The notes under the pieces are model-generated. The model was given only the letters and a program-made list of their open reading frames with translations. It was not told where the DNA came from and did no database searches. A DNA stretch of 42,742 bases from Planctomycetota bacterium (GTDB lineage Bacteria; Planctomycetota; PLA2; JAEUHO01): the NCBI GenBank assembly GCA_020851795.1, contig JADZCA010000108.1:1-42742 (forward strand), given 5' to 3'. The translations under genes and the position numbers were made by a program. Of this stretch, positions 33,830-42,742 are shown in pieces; position 1 is the stretch's first letter, and each line of letters begins with the position of its first letter.

Positions 33830-33832
33830 GGG

Positions 33833-34681
33833 CTACCTCCCGACCTGCGGGCCGCGACGGCGGCCACGGACGATGAACCGGTTGCTGGCCTTGCGGGGCT
33901 TGCGCGTGTTGCCGCCCTTGGAGAGGACGCCCCACTTCGAGACCGGGTGACGGCCGCCGGCACGACGGCCCTCGCCGCCGCCCATCGGGTGGGACACGGG
34001 GTTCTGCGCCGAGCCGCGCGAGTACGGGCGGTAGCCCATGTGGCGGTGGCGGCCCGCGGTGCCGATCACGACGAGGTTCGCGTCGAGGTTGCCGACCTGG
34101 CCGACCGTCGCGCGGCAGTCGAGGTGGACGCGGCGCATCTCGGTGGACGGCAGCGTGAGGAGCGCGTGGTCGCCCTCCTTGGCCGTGAACACCGCGCCGG
34201 CGCCGGCCGCGCGCGCCATCTGCGCGCCACGCCCCGGGACCAGCTCGACCGCGTGCACGGTGAGGCCGACGGGGATGTTGCGCAGCGGCAGGCACGAGCC
34301 GTTCTTGGCCTCGGCCTTGGGCCCGTTCATCACGACGTGGCCGACCTCGAGGCCGAGCGGCGCGAGGACGTAGCGCTTGTCGCCGTCCGCGTAGGTGAGC
34401 AGCGCGATCCGGGCGTTGCGGCTCGGGTCGTGCTCGATCGAGGTCACCTTGGCGGGCACGCCGTCCTTGTTGCGCTTCCAGTCGATCACGCGGTAGCGCG
34501 CCTTCGCGCCGCCGCCCCGGTGGCGCATCGTGACGTGACCGTGGTTGTTGCGGCCGCCCGAGCGGGGCAGCGGCTCGAGGAGCCGGCCCTCGGGCGCCTT
34601 CCCCTTCGTGAGGTCGTCGTTGACCAGGTAGGTGATCTGGCGCGTCCCGTGGCTCGTGGGGCGCATGCGGCGGATGGGCAT
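33833..34681 (-). CDS. rplB: 50S ribosomal protein L2
   Basis: 282 aa. L2 binds domain IV of 23S rRNA beside the peptidyl transferase centre and a subunit bridge. MPIRRMRPTSHGTRQITYLV, GGRNNHGHVTMRHRGGGAKA and the C-terminal NPVSHPMGGGEGRRAGGRHP are clear. In E. coli the last region reads NPVDHPHGGGEG; here Asp228 is replaced by Ser and His231 by Met, while the key His229 is kept. Confidence 0.98.
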   Translation of the reverse strand: MPIRRMRPTSHGTRQITYLVNDDLTKGKAPEGRLLEPLPRSGGRNNHGHVTMRHRGGGAKARYRVIDWKRNKDGVPAKVTSIEHDPSRNARIALLTYADGDKRYVLAPLGLEVGHVVMNGPKAEAKNGSCLPLRNIPVGLTVHAVELVPGRGAQMARAAGAGAVFTAKEGDHALLTLPSTEMRRVHLDCRATVGQVGNLDANLVVIGTAGRHRHMGYRPYSRGSAQNPVSHPMGGGEGRRAGGRHPVSKWGVLSKGGNTRKPRKASNRFIVRGRRRGPQVGR

Positions 34682-34711
34682 CGTCTCGGCTCCGGCGCGG
34701 TCGGTTCGACG

Positions 34712-34999
34712 TCAGTAGACGTCGATCGACTGCCCTTCCTTGAGGGTGACGATCGCCCGCTTGGTGTCGGGCGCGTTGACGGCGCGCCAGCCGACGCGGC
34801 GGGCCTTGCCGATACGGGTGTCGGTGCGGACCGCGACGACGTCGACCTTGAAGATCGTCTCGACCGCGCCGCGGATCTGGACCTTGTTGGCCCGCGGGTG
34901 GACCTCGAAGGTGTAGGCGTTGTTGCGCTCCGACTGGCGGAGCGTCTTCTCCGTCACGACCGGACGGAGCACGACCTGGCGAGGGTCGGTGGGGTTCAC
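34712..34999 (-). CDS. rplW: 50S ribosomal protein L23
   Basis: 95 aa. L23 sits at the tunnel exit and is the docking site for trigger factor and SRP. RPVVTEKTLRQSERNNAYTF, KVQIRGAVETIFKVDVVAVR and KRAIVTLKEGQSIDVY are typical. The start is GTG at 34999, overlapping the rplD stop as GTGA. Confidence 0.97.
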   Translation of the reverse strand: MNPTDPRQVVLRPVVTEKTLRQSERNNAYTFEVHPRANKVQIRGAVETIFKVDVVAVRTDTRIGKARRVGWRAVNAPDTKRAIVTLKEGQSIDVY

Positions 35000-35652
35000 G
35001 ACGCGTCTCCGATCCGGCCGACGATCGCGTCCCACGCGCCCTCGCAGAGCAGCAGGCGGGTGCAGGCGGCGACGTCGCGCGCGTTGAGCTCGGCCGCGGG
35101 GACGACGCGCGCCCCGGGGATGTTGCGGGCGGACTTCAGCACGTTCTCGTCCGCCGCGCCCACCGTGACGAGCAGCGACGCGTGGCCGGCGTCGGCCGAG
35201 GCCAGCATCTTCGCGTAGGCCTTCGTGCTGGGCTTGCCGAACGAGAGCGAGCGCACGACCGTGACCTCGCCGTCGGCGATCTTGCGCGACAGCGACACGG
35301 CGAGCGCCTTGCGCAGCGCCTTGCGCGGGAGCGCGAAGCGCCACGAGCGCGGGTGCGGCCCGAAGCACACGCCGCCGCCGCGGAAGTGCGGGGCCTTGCC
35401 GTCGCCCTGACGGGCGTTGCCGGTGTGCTTCTGCTTGTACATCTTCTTCGTCGAACCGGAGACGAAGTGGCGCTCCTTCGTCTGCACCGTCCCGACGCGG
35501 GCGTTCGCCTCGTACATCACGACGGCGTCGCGCAGCACGACCGGGTGGAAGCCCCGCCCCTCGCGGCGCGTCTTGCGGAGCAGGCGCGCCTCGTCGAGCG
35601 TGGCCGTCCCGGTCGAACCGGACCCGGCGTCGATCGTCTTGACCTCGGCCAT
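34996..35652 (-). CDS. rplD: 50S ribosomal protein L4
   Basis: 218 aa. L4 lines the exit tunnel and in E. coli represses its own S10 operon. QKHTGNARQGDGKAPHFRGG, GPHPRSWRFALPRKALRKAL and AAELNARDVAACTRLLLCEG are diagnostic. It starts only 17 nt after rpsJ, so rplC, which normally lies between them, is absent here. Confidence 0.96.
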   Translation of the reverse strand: MAEVKTIDAGSGSTGTATLDEARLLRKTRREGRGFHPVVLRDAVVMYEANARVGTVQTKERHFVSGSTKKMYKQKHTGNARQGDGKAPHFRGGGVCFGPHPRSWRFALPRKALRKALAVSLSRKIADGEVTVVRSLSFGKPSTKAYAKMLASADAGHASLLVTVGAADENVLKSARNIPGARVVPAAELNARDVAACTRLLLCEGAWDAIVGRIGDAS

Positions 35653-35669
35653 GGCGTCCTCGTCTCCCG

Positions 35670-35984
35670 TCAGACCTTGATGCGGATGTCGACGCCGGCC
35701 GGCAAGTTCAGCTTGCTGATCGCGTCGATGGTCTTGGCCGTCGGCTCCGAGATGAACAGGAGCCGCTTGTGCGTGCGGATCTCGAACTGCTCGCGGGACT
35801 TCTTGTCCACGTGCGGCGAGCGCAGCACCGTGTACCGCTCCACGCGCGTGGGCAGCGGGATCGGCCCGGCGACGCGGGCGCCCGTCCGCTTGGCGGTGTC
35901 CACGATGTCGGCGGCGCTCTTGTCCACGACCTCGTGGTCGTAGGCCTCCATGCGGATCTTGATGAGCTGGGCGGCGATGGTCAT
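35670..35984 (-). CDS. rpsJ: 30S ribosomal protein S10
   Basis: 104 aa. IKIRMEAYDHEVVDKSAADI, GPIPLPTRVERYTVLRSPHV and REQFEIRTHKRLLFI are diagnostic. S10 is a 30S head protein and, with NusB, acts in antitermination. It is the first gene of the long S10-spc-alpha cluster, with a leader of about 113 nt from the predicted promoter. Confidence 0.98.
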   Translation of the reverse strand: MTIAAQLIKIRMEAYDHEVVDKSAADIVDTAKRTGARVAGPIPLPTRVERYTVLRSPHVDKKSREQFEIRTHKRLLFISEPTAKTIDAISKLNLPAGVDIRIKV

Positions 35985-36001
35985 GGGTGGTGCCGGGTCG
36001 T

Positions 36002-36048
36002 CCTCGGAGCCTCGACGGTCTCCCGTCGCAGGTGCCTTGGCCCCGAGG
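36002..36048 (-). promoter_or_regulatory. Stem-loops in the rpsJ leader, possible autoregulatory element
   Basis: CCTCGG (36002-36007) pairs with CCGAGG (36043-36048), enclosing CGACGG-TCTC-CCGTCG (36013-36028). The position matches where L4-responsive S10 leaders lie in E. coli, but no sequence match was made. Short GC stems are common by chance here. Confidence 0.3.
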
Positions 36049-36103
36049 GTCTGTCGCAGGCGGTCCCGCGACACTCGACGGGGGAACGGCGGTGAAGGGG
36101 CGG

Positions 36104-36131
36104 AGGGTAGACGAACCGCCCCGGCTGTCAA
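36104..36131 (-). promoter_or_regulatory. Predicted strong promoter of the S10-spc-alpha cluster
   Basis: On the minus strand, consensus TTGACA (36131-36126), a 16-bp spacer and TACCCT (36109-36104). It lies between the fusA hairpin and rpsJ. Confidence 0.75.
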
Positions 36132-36215
36132 CCGCGGGCGGAGGCGCCCATCGAGGCGCCGCGGCGCCGCGGGGCCCGGCGGTCGCTCCGAGCGCCCCCC
36201 GGTGGGACGGACTTC

Positions 36216-36248
36216 GGCTCATCGGTTGCAAGATGCAACCGATGAGCC
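36216..36248 (-). terminator. Perfect 15-bp inverted repeat after fusA
   Basis: GGCTCATCGGTTGCA (36216-36230) pairs with 36234-36248 around AGA, starting 5 nt after the fusA stop. It is less GC-rich than its surroundings and has no T-tract, so it may be a terminator or a protein-binding site. Confidence 0.65.
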
Positions 36249-36253
36249 CCCGC

Positions 36254-38332
<2,079 letters not shown>

Positions 38333-38712
38333 GGGGCTCTCGCTTCGCGTGAGCCCCAAGGGTATGCGCCGACACGGACGGGCGACGACGTTCGCCCGGG
38401 CGTGGACGGAGGCCACGACCCTCCCGGAGGCACCGGTCCGAGCGCACCGCGCCGGTCGGCGACGGGCCTCCGTCCGGCGAGGACCGGACGAACCCGTGAA
38501 CAGGGCGCGTCGCCGTCGCACGCGCAGGACCGTCGGACGCGGCCGAGGGAGACGGCCCGACCCTCGGAGCGGGGCCCGACGGGGCACGTGACCCTGCACG
38601 CCGGACTCCGGCCGCGTCGGAACCGATCGGCGAACGGACGAGCCGACGGACCGCGGGTGCGACGTGCCGGACGGCGCCGTGACCGACGGGCCGCCGCGCG
38701 CGATGTCCTCCC
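38333..38712. other. Intergenic region between divergent fusA and the nuclease gene
   Basis: No gene is seen in 380 bp. Near fusA there is a 7-bp stem (38333-38339 with 38351-38357) and, just beyond, a minus-strand TACCCT (38364-38359) that may be the fusA -10, with no good -35. A 7-bp palindrome with a 6-nt loop lies at 38471-38490 (CGTCCGG/CCGGACG). No clear promoter was seen for the plus-strand nuclease gene. Confidence 0.5.
38359..38364 (-). promoter_or_regulatory. Possible -10 element of fusA
   Basis: TACCCT on the minus strand, identical to -10 elements before rpmI, rpsK and rpsJ, 27 nt upstream of the fusA ATG. The -35 at 16-bp spacing (GTCGCC) is poor. Confidence 0.35.
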
Positions 38713-39432
38713 GTGGAGCCGCCGTCGTCGCCGATCGAACCCGTGGCCGTCGTCGTCGACGACCGCGAGCAGGCCGCGGCGCTCGGGGACGCGCTCGCCG
38801 CGCGGTGGCAGCCCGTCTACGTCGCGCGACTCGACGTCGGGGACGTCGAGGTCGGGCCCGGCGTGCGCGTCGAACGGAAGACCGTGGCCGACTTCTCGGC
38901 GTCGTTGAGCGACGGGAGGCTCTTTGACCAGGCTGCGCGGCTCTGCCGAGGCCCGTGGCGACCGCTGCTGGTGGTCGAGGGAGCCGACTCCATCCCGGCG
39001 GCGGCGATCCCCGAGCGTCCGCTCCGCGGCGTGCTCGTGTCGCTGCTCGTCGCCTTTCGGCTCCCGTTGCTCCGGACGCTCTCCGTGGACGAGACGGCCG
39101 AGTTCCTGGCCGCCATCGCGCGCCAGGAGTCCCGCCGGCGGCATCGGCGCGCGGCCTCCGGAGCCACGCCGCGGCCCGCACGACGAGTGGCGCTCGACGT
39201 GCTGGGCGCGATCCCGGGCATCGGAGACGTGCGCGCGCGACGGCTGCTACGACGCTTCGGCTCGGTGCCGGCCGTGCTCGGCGCGCCGCCCGGCGCCCTG
39301 ACCGAGGTCGAGGGCGTGGGGCCCTCGTCCGCAGCCTCGATCCGCGCCGCCGCGGACCCGCCCGCCCCGACCGAGGCGCCGGCGCCTCGCCGACCGCCGC
39401 CGCGCGGACCCGACGCTCCGCCCGTACCCTGA
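38713..39432 (+). CDS. XPF/ERCC4-type structure-specific nuclease with tandem helix-hairpin-helix
   Basis: 239 aa. Residues about 11-135 are an ERCC4 nuclease domain: VVVDDREQ (13-20), GDV (43-45), VERKTVADF (53-61) and SDGRLFDQAARL. These supply the GDxn-ERKx3D catalytic set used to cut branched DNA next to double-strand junctions. Residues about 160-212 form two helix-hairpin-helix motifs (LGAIPGIGDVRARRLL and LTEVEGVGPSSAASI). The layout matches short archaeal XPF without a helicase. The C-terminus is Pro/Ala-rich. The start is GTG 38713 without a clear ribosome-binding site; GTG 38743 is an alternative. It is the only plus-strand gene between rpsG and fusA. A role in repair or recombination is inferred. 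Confidence 0.85.
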   Translation: MEPPSSPIEPVAVVVDDREQAAALGDALAARWQPVYVARLDVGDVEVGPGVRVERKTVADFSASLSDGRLFDQAARLCRGPWRPLLVVEGADSIPAAAIPERPLRGVLVSLLVAFRLPLLRTLSVDETAEFLAAIARQESRRRHRRAASGATPRPARRVALDVLGAIPGIGDVRARRLLRRFGSVPAVLGAPPGALTEVEGVGPSSAASIRAAADPPAPTEAPAPRRPPPRGPDAPPVP

Positions 39433-39528
39433 CGACGTGCGCGGGCACATCCGCCGCCGACCGTCCGCGCGAGACCGTGCGCCCACCACGGTGCGCGCCG
39501 ATCGGCACGCGGGGGGCGAGAACGACGA

Positions 39529-39550
39529 CGGGCCGCCTCTCGGCGGCCCG
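39529..39550 (-). terminator. Hairpin after rpsG (shared with the converging nuclease gene)
   Basis: CGGGCCGCC (39529-39537) pairs perfectly with 39542-39550 around a TCTC tetraloop. On the minus strand it is followed by tcgtcgttctcg, mildly T-rich. It lies 64 nt after the rpsG stop and 96 nt after the nuclease stop, so it may serve both strands. Confidence 0.6.
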
Positions 39551-39614
39551 CCTCGAAGACCCTCCGAGGGGTCCGGCTTCCGACGAAGCTCGGGCTGTCG
39601 CGGCCCGACCTACG

Positions 39615-40094
<480 letters not shown>

Positions 40095-40108
40095 CGCGCC
40101 CCGCCCTC

Positions 40109-40480
40109 CTACTTGCCCTTCTTCACGCCGTACTTCGAACGCTGCTGCTTGCGGCCGTCCACGCCCGCGGAGTCCATCGTCCCGCGGATGATGTGGTAGC
40201 GGACGCCCGGCAGGTCGCGCACACGACCGCCGCGCACGAGCACGATGCTGTGCTCCTGCAGGTTGTGCCCCTCGCCGGGGATGTACGCCGTGATCTCACG
40301 GCCGTTGCTCAGACGCACGCGCGCGATCTTGCGGAGAGCCGAGTTCGGCTTCTTCGGGGTGGTCGTCTTCACGACGAGACACACCCCGCGCTTCTGCGGG
40401 CAGCACTCCAGCACCGGGCTCTTGGACCGGCTGCGCATCTTGCGGCGGCCCTTGCGGATGAGCTGGTTGATCGTCGGCAT
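40109..40480 (-). CDS. rpsL: 30S ribosomal protein S12 with Arg88
   Basis: 123 aa. S12 lies at the decoding centre and controls accuracy. MPTINQLIRKGRRKMRSRSK and TTPKKPNSALRKIARVRLSN are normal, with Lys43 kept. In the second loop the protein reads GGRVRDLPGVRY: residue 88 is Arg where E. coli and most bacteria have Lys (Lys87 in mature numbering). Lys88Arg is a known streptomycin-resistance change in Mycobacterium tuberculosis. The start is the ATG at 40480. A weak TACCAT -10-like element is at 40512-40507. Confidence 0.98.
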   Translation of the reverse strand: MPTINQLIRKGRRKMRSRSKSPVLECCPQKRGVCLVVKTTTPKKPNSALRKIARVRLSNGREITAYIPGEGHNLQEHSIVLVRGGRVRDLPGVRYHIIRGTMDSAGVDGRKQQRSKYGVKKGK

Positions 40481-40591
40481 GCGGCGTTCCGGACGGGAAG
40501 CGGAGGATGGTAGCGCGATGCGCCGGGGGAGGAAGCGTTGGGCGCACCGAAAGTGCGCCGCCACCCCCGGAGGCTGCGGCCGGGGGCCGCC

Positions 40592-40618
40592 CGGGCGCGC
40601 GCGGACCGCGCGCGCCCG
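40592..40618 (-). terminator. Second hairpin after rpoC
   Basis: A 12-bp perfect stem (40592-40603 with 40607-40618) of alternating CG around GAC, about 10 nt downstream of the first hairpin. It may reinforce termination. Confidence 0.5.
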
Positions 40619-40627
40619 ACCACCGGA

Positions 40628-40660
40628 GGGCGCGACGACGGGAGCCCGTCCGTCGCGCCC
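40628..40660 (-). terminator. First hairpin after rpoC
   Basis: GGGCGCGACG (40628-40637) pairs with CGTCGCGCCC (40651-40660), continuing inside as ACGGG/CCCGT (40638-40642 with 40645-40649) with one unpaired base. It lies 24 nt after the rpoC stop. No U-tract follows. Confidence 0.6.
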
Positions 40661-40684
40661 CGGGTGGAGCCGGGACGAGACGGG

Positions 40685-42742
40685 CTACGCGCCCGGCGCC
40701 GCGGCCTCGCCGCCGCCGGTGCCGTCGCCCCCACCGAGGAGCTCCTTGAGCTCCTTGAGGGCCTCGAGGTCCTCGGGGACCTCCGCGAACCCGGCCAGCG
40801 ACTCCTCGAGCGGGATGTTCTTGCGCACGCGCGTCTTCGTGTAGGTCTTGAAGCCCGTGCCCGCCGGGATCAGGTGCCCGAGGATCACGTTCTCCTTGAG
40901 GCCCACGAGGTGGTCGATGCGGCCGGCGAGCGCCGCCTGCGTGAGCACCTTCGTCGTCTCCTGGAACGACGCGGCGGAGATGAACGACTCGCTCTGCAGC
41001 GACGCCTTGGTGATGCCGAGCAGGAGCGGCTCGGCCCGCGCCGGCTTGCCGCCCGACTCGATCACCTTGCGGTTCTTGCGGCGGAAGCGGAACTTGTCCA
41101 CGACCGCGCCCGGCAGCAGGTCGGTGTCGCCCGGGTCCTCGACGCGCACCTTGCGCAGCATCTGCCCGATGATGATCTCGTGGTGCTTGTCGTCGATGGT
41201 GACGTTCTGGCTGCGGTAGACGTTCTGGACCTCCTTGAGCAGGTACTGCTGGAGGGCCTCGACGCCCGAGATGCGCAGGATGTCGTGCGGGACGAGCGGC
41301 CCGTCCACGAGCGCGTCGCCCGCACGGATGCGGTCGCCCGAGTGCACGCGCAGGTGCTTGCCGTGCGGCACGACGTGCTCGACCGCCTGGCCGCCCTCGC
41401 TCTTGACGACGATCGAGCGCTTGCCGCGCCGCTTCTCGCCGAGCTCGATGACGCCGTCGATCTCGCTCATCACCGCCGGGTCCTTCGGACGCCGGGCCTC
41501 GTACACCTCGGTGACGCGCGGGAGGCCGCCGACGATGTCCTGCGTGCCCTTGATCTCGCGCGGCGTCTTGGCGAGCAGCGAGCCGGCGCGGACCTTCGAG
41601 CCCGCCTCGACCTCGATGTGCGCCTTCTCCGGCAGCGGGTAGAGGGCGATCGGCTGGCCCTTCTCGTCCTCGATGACGATCTGCGGGTGCAGGTCGCCCT
41701 TGTGCTCCATCACGACGCGACGGCGCACGCCGGAGCCCGGGTCGGTCTCCTCGCGCATCGTCTTGCCCTCGACGACGTCGTCGAAGCGCACCGAGCCGTC
41801 ACGCTCGGCGAGGATCGGGACGTTGTGGGGGTCCCAGCGGACGAGCACGGCCTTCTCCTTGACGGAGTCGCCGTCGTGGACGCGGACCACCGCGCCCAGC
41901 GGGATCACGTACCGGTCGATCTCGCGGTCCTTGGAGTCGACGAGCAGCAGCTCGCCGCTGCGGCTGATCGACACCGGCTCGCCCGAGGGCGCGACGACGA
42001 CCGAGAGCCCCTGGAACTTCACGCGGCCGGAGGCCGAGGCGCGGATCTCGGTCTCCTCGACCGTGCGGCTCGCGGTGCCGCCGATGTGGAACGTGCGCAT
42101 CGTGAGCTGGGTGCCCGGCTCGCCGATCGACTGCGCCGCGATGATGCCGACCGCGAGGCCCGGCTCGACCTCGCGCGAGCGCGAGAGGTCCATGCCGTAG
42201 CAGCGCCGGCACACGCCCTGCTCGGCCTCGCACGTGAGCGGCGAGCGGACGCGGACCTTCTCGTAGCCCATCTCCTCGATGCGCCGCGCGACCTCGTCGG
42301 TGATGAGGTCGTTCTCGCGGACGATCACCTCGTCGGTGACGACGTCGATGATCGTGTCGCGGGCGACGCGGCCGCGGATCGCCTGCGCCAGGCTGACCTC
42401 GAGCTTCTCGCCCTTGTAGATCACCGCCTTGCTGATGCCGTTGGCGGTGCCGCAGTCGTCGTCCGAGACGACCACGTTCTGGGCGACGTCGGCGAGCTTG
42501 CGGGTCAGGTAGCCGGAGTCGGCCGTCTTGAGCGCCGTGTCCGCGAGACCCTTGCGGGCGCCGTGCGTCGACGAGAAGTACTCGAGGACGTGCAGGCCCT
42601 CGCGGAAGTTCGCCTTGATGGGCGTCTCGATGATCTTGCCGCTCGGCTTCGCCATGAGGCCGCGCATGCCGGCCAGCTGGCGGATCTGCTCGATCGAGCC
42701 GCGGGCGCCCGACTCGGCCATGCAGAAGATCGGGTTGAGGTA
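40685..42742 (-). CDS. rpoC: RNA polymerase beta' subunit, C-terminal 685 residues (5' end outside the window)
   Basis: Partial gene; the frame runs off the right edge at 42742. The visible part starts YLNPIFCMAESGARGS and covers the bridge-helix and trigger-loop region to the C-terminus: AGMRGLMAKPSGKIIETPI, NFREGLHVLEYFSSTHGARK and SIGEPGTQLTMRTFHIGG are highly conserved. The second zinc site is intact: Cys in DDCGT, then CEAEQGVCRRC. The length of this part agrees with the matching portion of E. coli beta'. It ends in an Ala/Gly-rich tail (GGGDGTGGGEAAAPGA). It precedes rpsL as in many bacteria. Confidence 0.98.
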   Translation of the reverse strand, partial: YLNPIFCMAESGARGSIEQIRQLAGMRGLMAKPSGKIIETPIKANFREGLHVLEYFSSTHGARKGLADTALKTADSGYLTRKLADVAQNVVVSDDDCGTANGISKAVIYKGEKLEVSLAQAIRGRVARDTIIDVVTDEVIVRENDLITDEVARRIEEMGYEKVRVRSPLTCEAEQGVCRRCYGMDLSRSREVEPGLAVGIIAAQSIGEPGTQLTMRTFHIGGTASRTVEETEIRASASGRVKFQGLSVVVAPSGEPVSISRSGELLLVDSKDREIDRYVIPLGAVVRVHDGDSVKEKAVLVRWDPHNVPILAERDGSVRFDDVVEGKTMREETDPGSGVRRRVVMEHKGDLHPQIVIEDEKGQPIALYPLPEKAHIEVEAGSKVRAGSLLAKTPREIKGTQDIVGGLPRVTEVYEARRPKDPAVMSEIDGVIELGEKRRGKRSIVVKSEGGQAVEHVVPHGKHLRVHSGDRIRAGDALVDGPLVPHDILRISGVEALQQYLLKEVQNVYRSQNVTIDDKHHEIIIGQMLRKVRVEDPGDTDLLPGAVVDKFRFRRKNRKVIESGGKPARAEPLLLGITKASLQSESFISAASFQETTKVLTQAALAGRIDHLVGLKENVILGHLIPAGTGFKTYTKTRVRKNIPLEESLAGFAEVPEDLEALKELKELLGGGDGTGGGEAAAPGA

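Overview
This is a very GC-rich bacterial chromosome segment made almost entirely of core housekeeping genes, nearly all on the minus strand. Third codon positions are close to saturated with G/C. No tRNA, rRNA, CRISPR array, prophage or insertion sequence was recognised. The gene set does not fix the taxon. The PDZ plus laminin-G/sugar-hydrolase-like secreted protein, the zinc-binding (C+) forms of S4, S14 and L36, and the Lys/Ala-rich tails on many ribosomal proteins suggest Planctomycetota or another deep high-GC Gram-negative phylum. This is an inference. A lipoprotein, exported proteins and a probable L,D-transpeptidase indicate a cell envelope with peptidoglycan.

Layout in transcription order, reading the minus strand from the right edge. 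(1) The 3' part of rpoC is followed by two tandem hairpins, then rpsL-rpsG. (2) A plus-strand XPF/ERCC4-type nuclease gene sits where fusA would normally follow rpsG. fusA comes next with its own promoter region and a perfect 15-bp hairpin after it. (3) A promoter (TTGACA, 16 bp, TACCCT) starts the fused S10-spc-alpha cluster: rpsJ-rplD-rplW-rplB-rpsS-rplV-rpsC-rplP-rpmC-rpsQ-rplN-rplX-rplE-rpsN-rpsH-rplF-rplR-rpsE-rplO-secY-adk-map-infA-rpmJ-rpsM. A terminator/promoter break follows, then rpsK-rpsD-rpoA-rplQ. rplC (L3), rpmD (L30) and tuf are missing from their usual places. (4) An unrecognised gene, miaB and ribD follow, chained by 4-nt stop/start overlaps. (5) A short plus-strand block holds ndk, a TPR lipoprotein and a secreted helical protein. 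(6) hslV-hslU, aspS and thrS follow on the minus strand, then infC, rpmI-rplT and pheS-pheT, then an L,D-transpeptidase. (7) At the left edge a plus-strand secreted PDZ protein converges on the L,D-transpeptidase across a block of about 115-bp tandem repeats.

Five promoters can be read with the same geometry: TTG-type -35, exactly 16 bp, TA(C/G)(C)(C/G)T-type -10. They precede ldt, rpmI, hslV, rpsK and rpsJ. Many gene pairs overlap as ATGA, GTGA or CTGA, implying translational coupling. Transcript ends are marked by long GC-rich hairpins that mostly lack a U-tract.

No clearly new multi-gene system is visible. The points most worth follow-up are: an apparent AUC start for infC; Arg at S12 position 88, a known streptomycin-resistance residue; the absence of rplC from the S10 operon; an apparent CUG start for ribD; Lys/Ala tails on seven ribosomal proteins; an EF-G lacking the usual domain IV tip loop; the ERCC4 nuclease inside the str region; and the intergenic tandem repeats.
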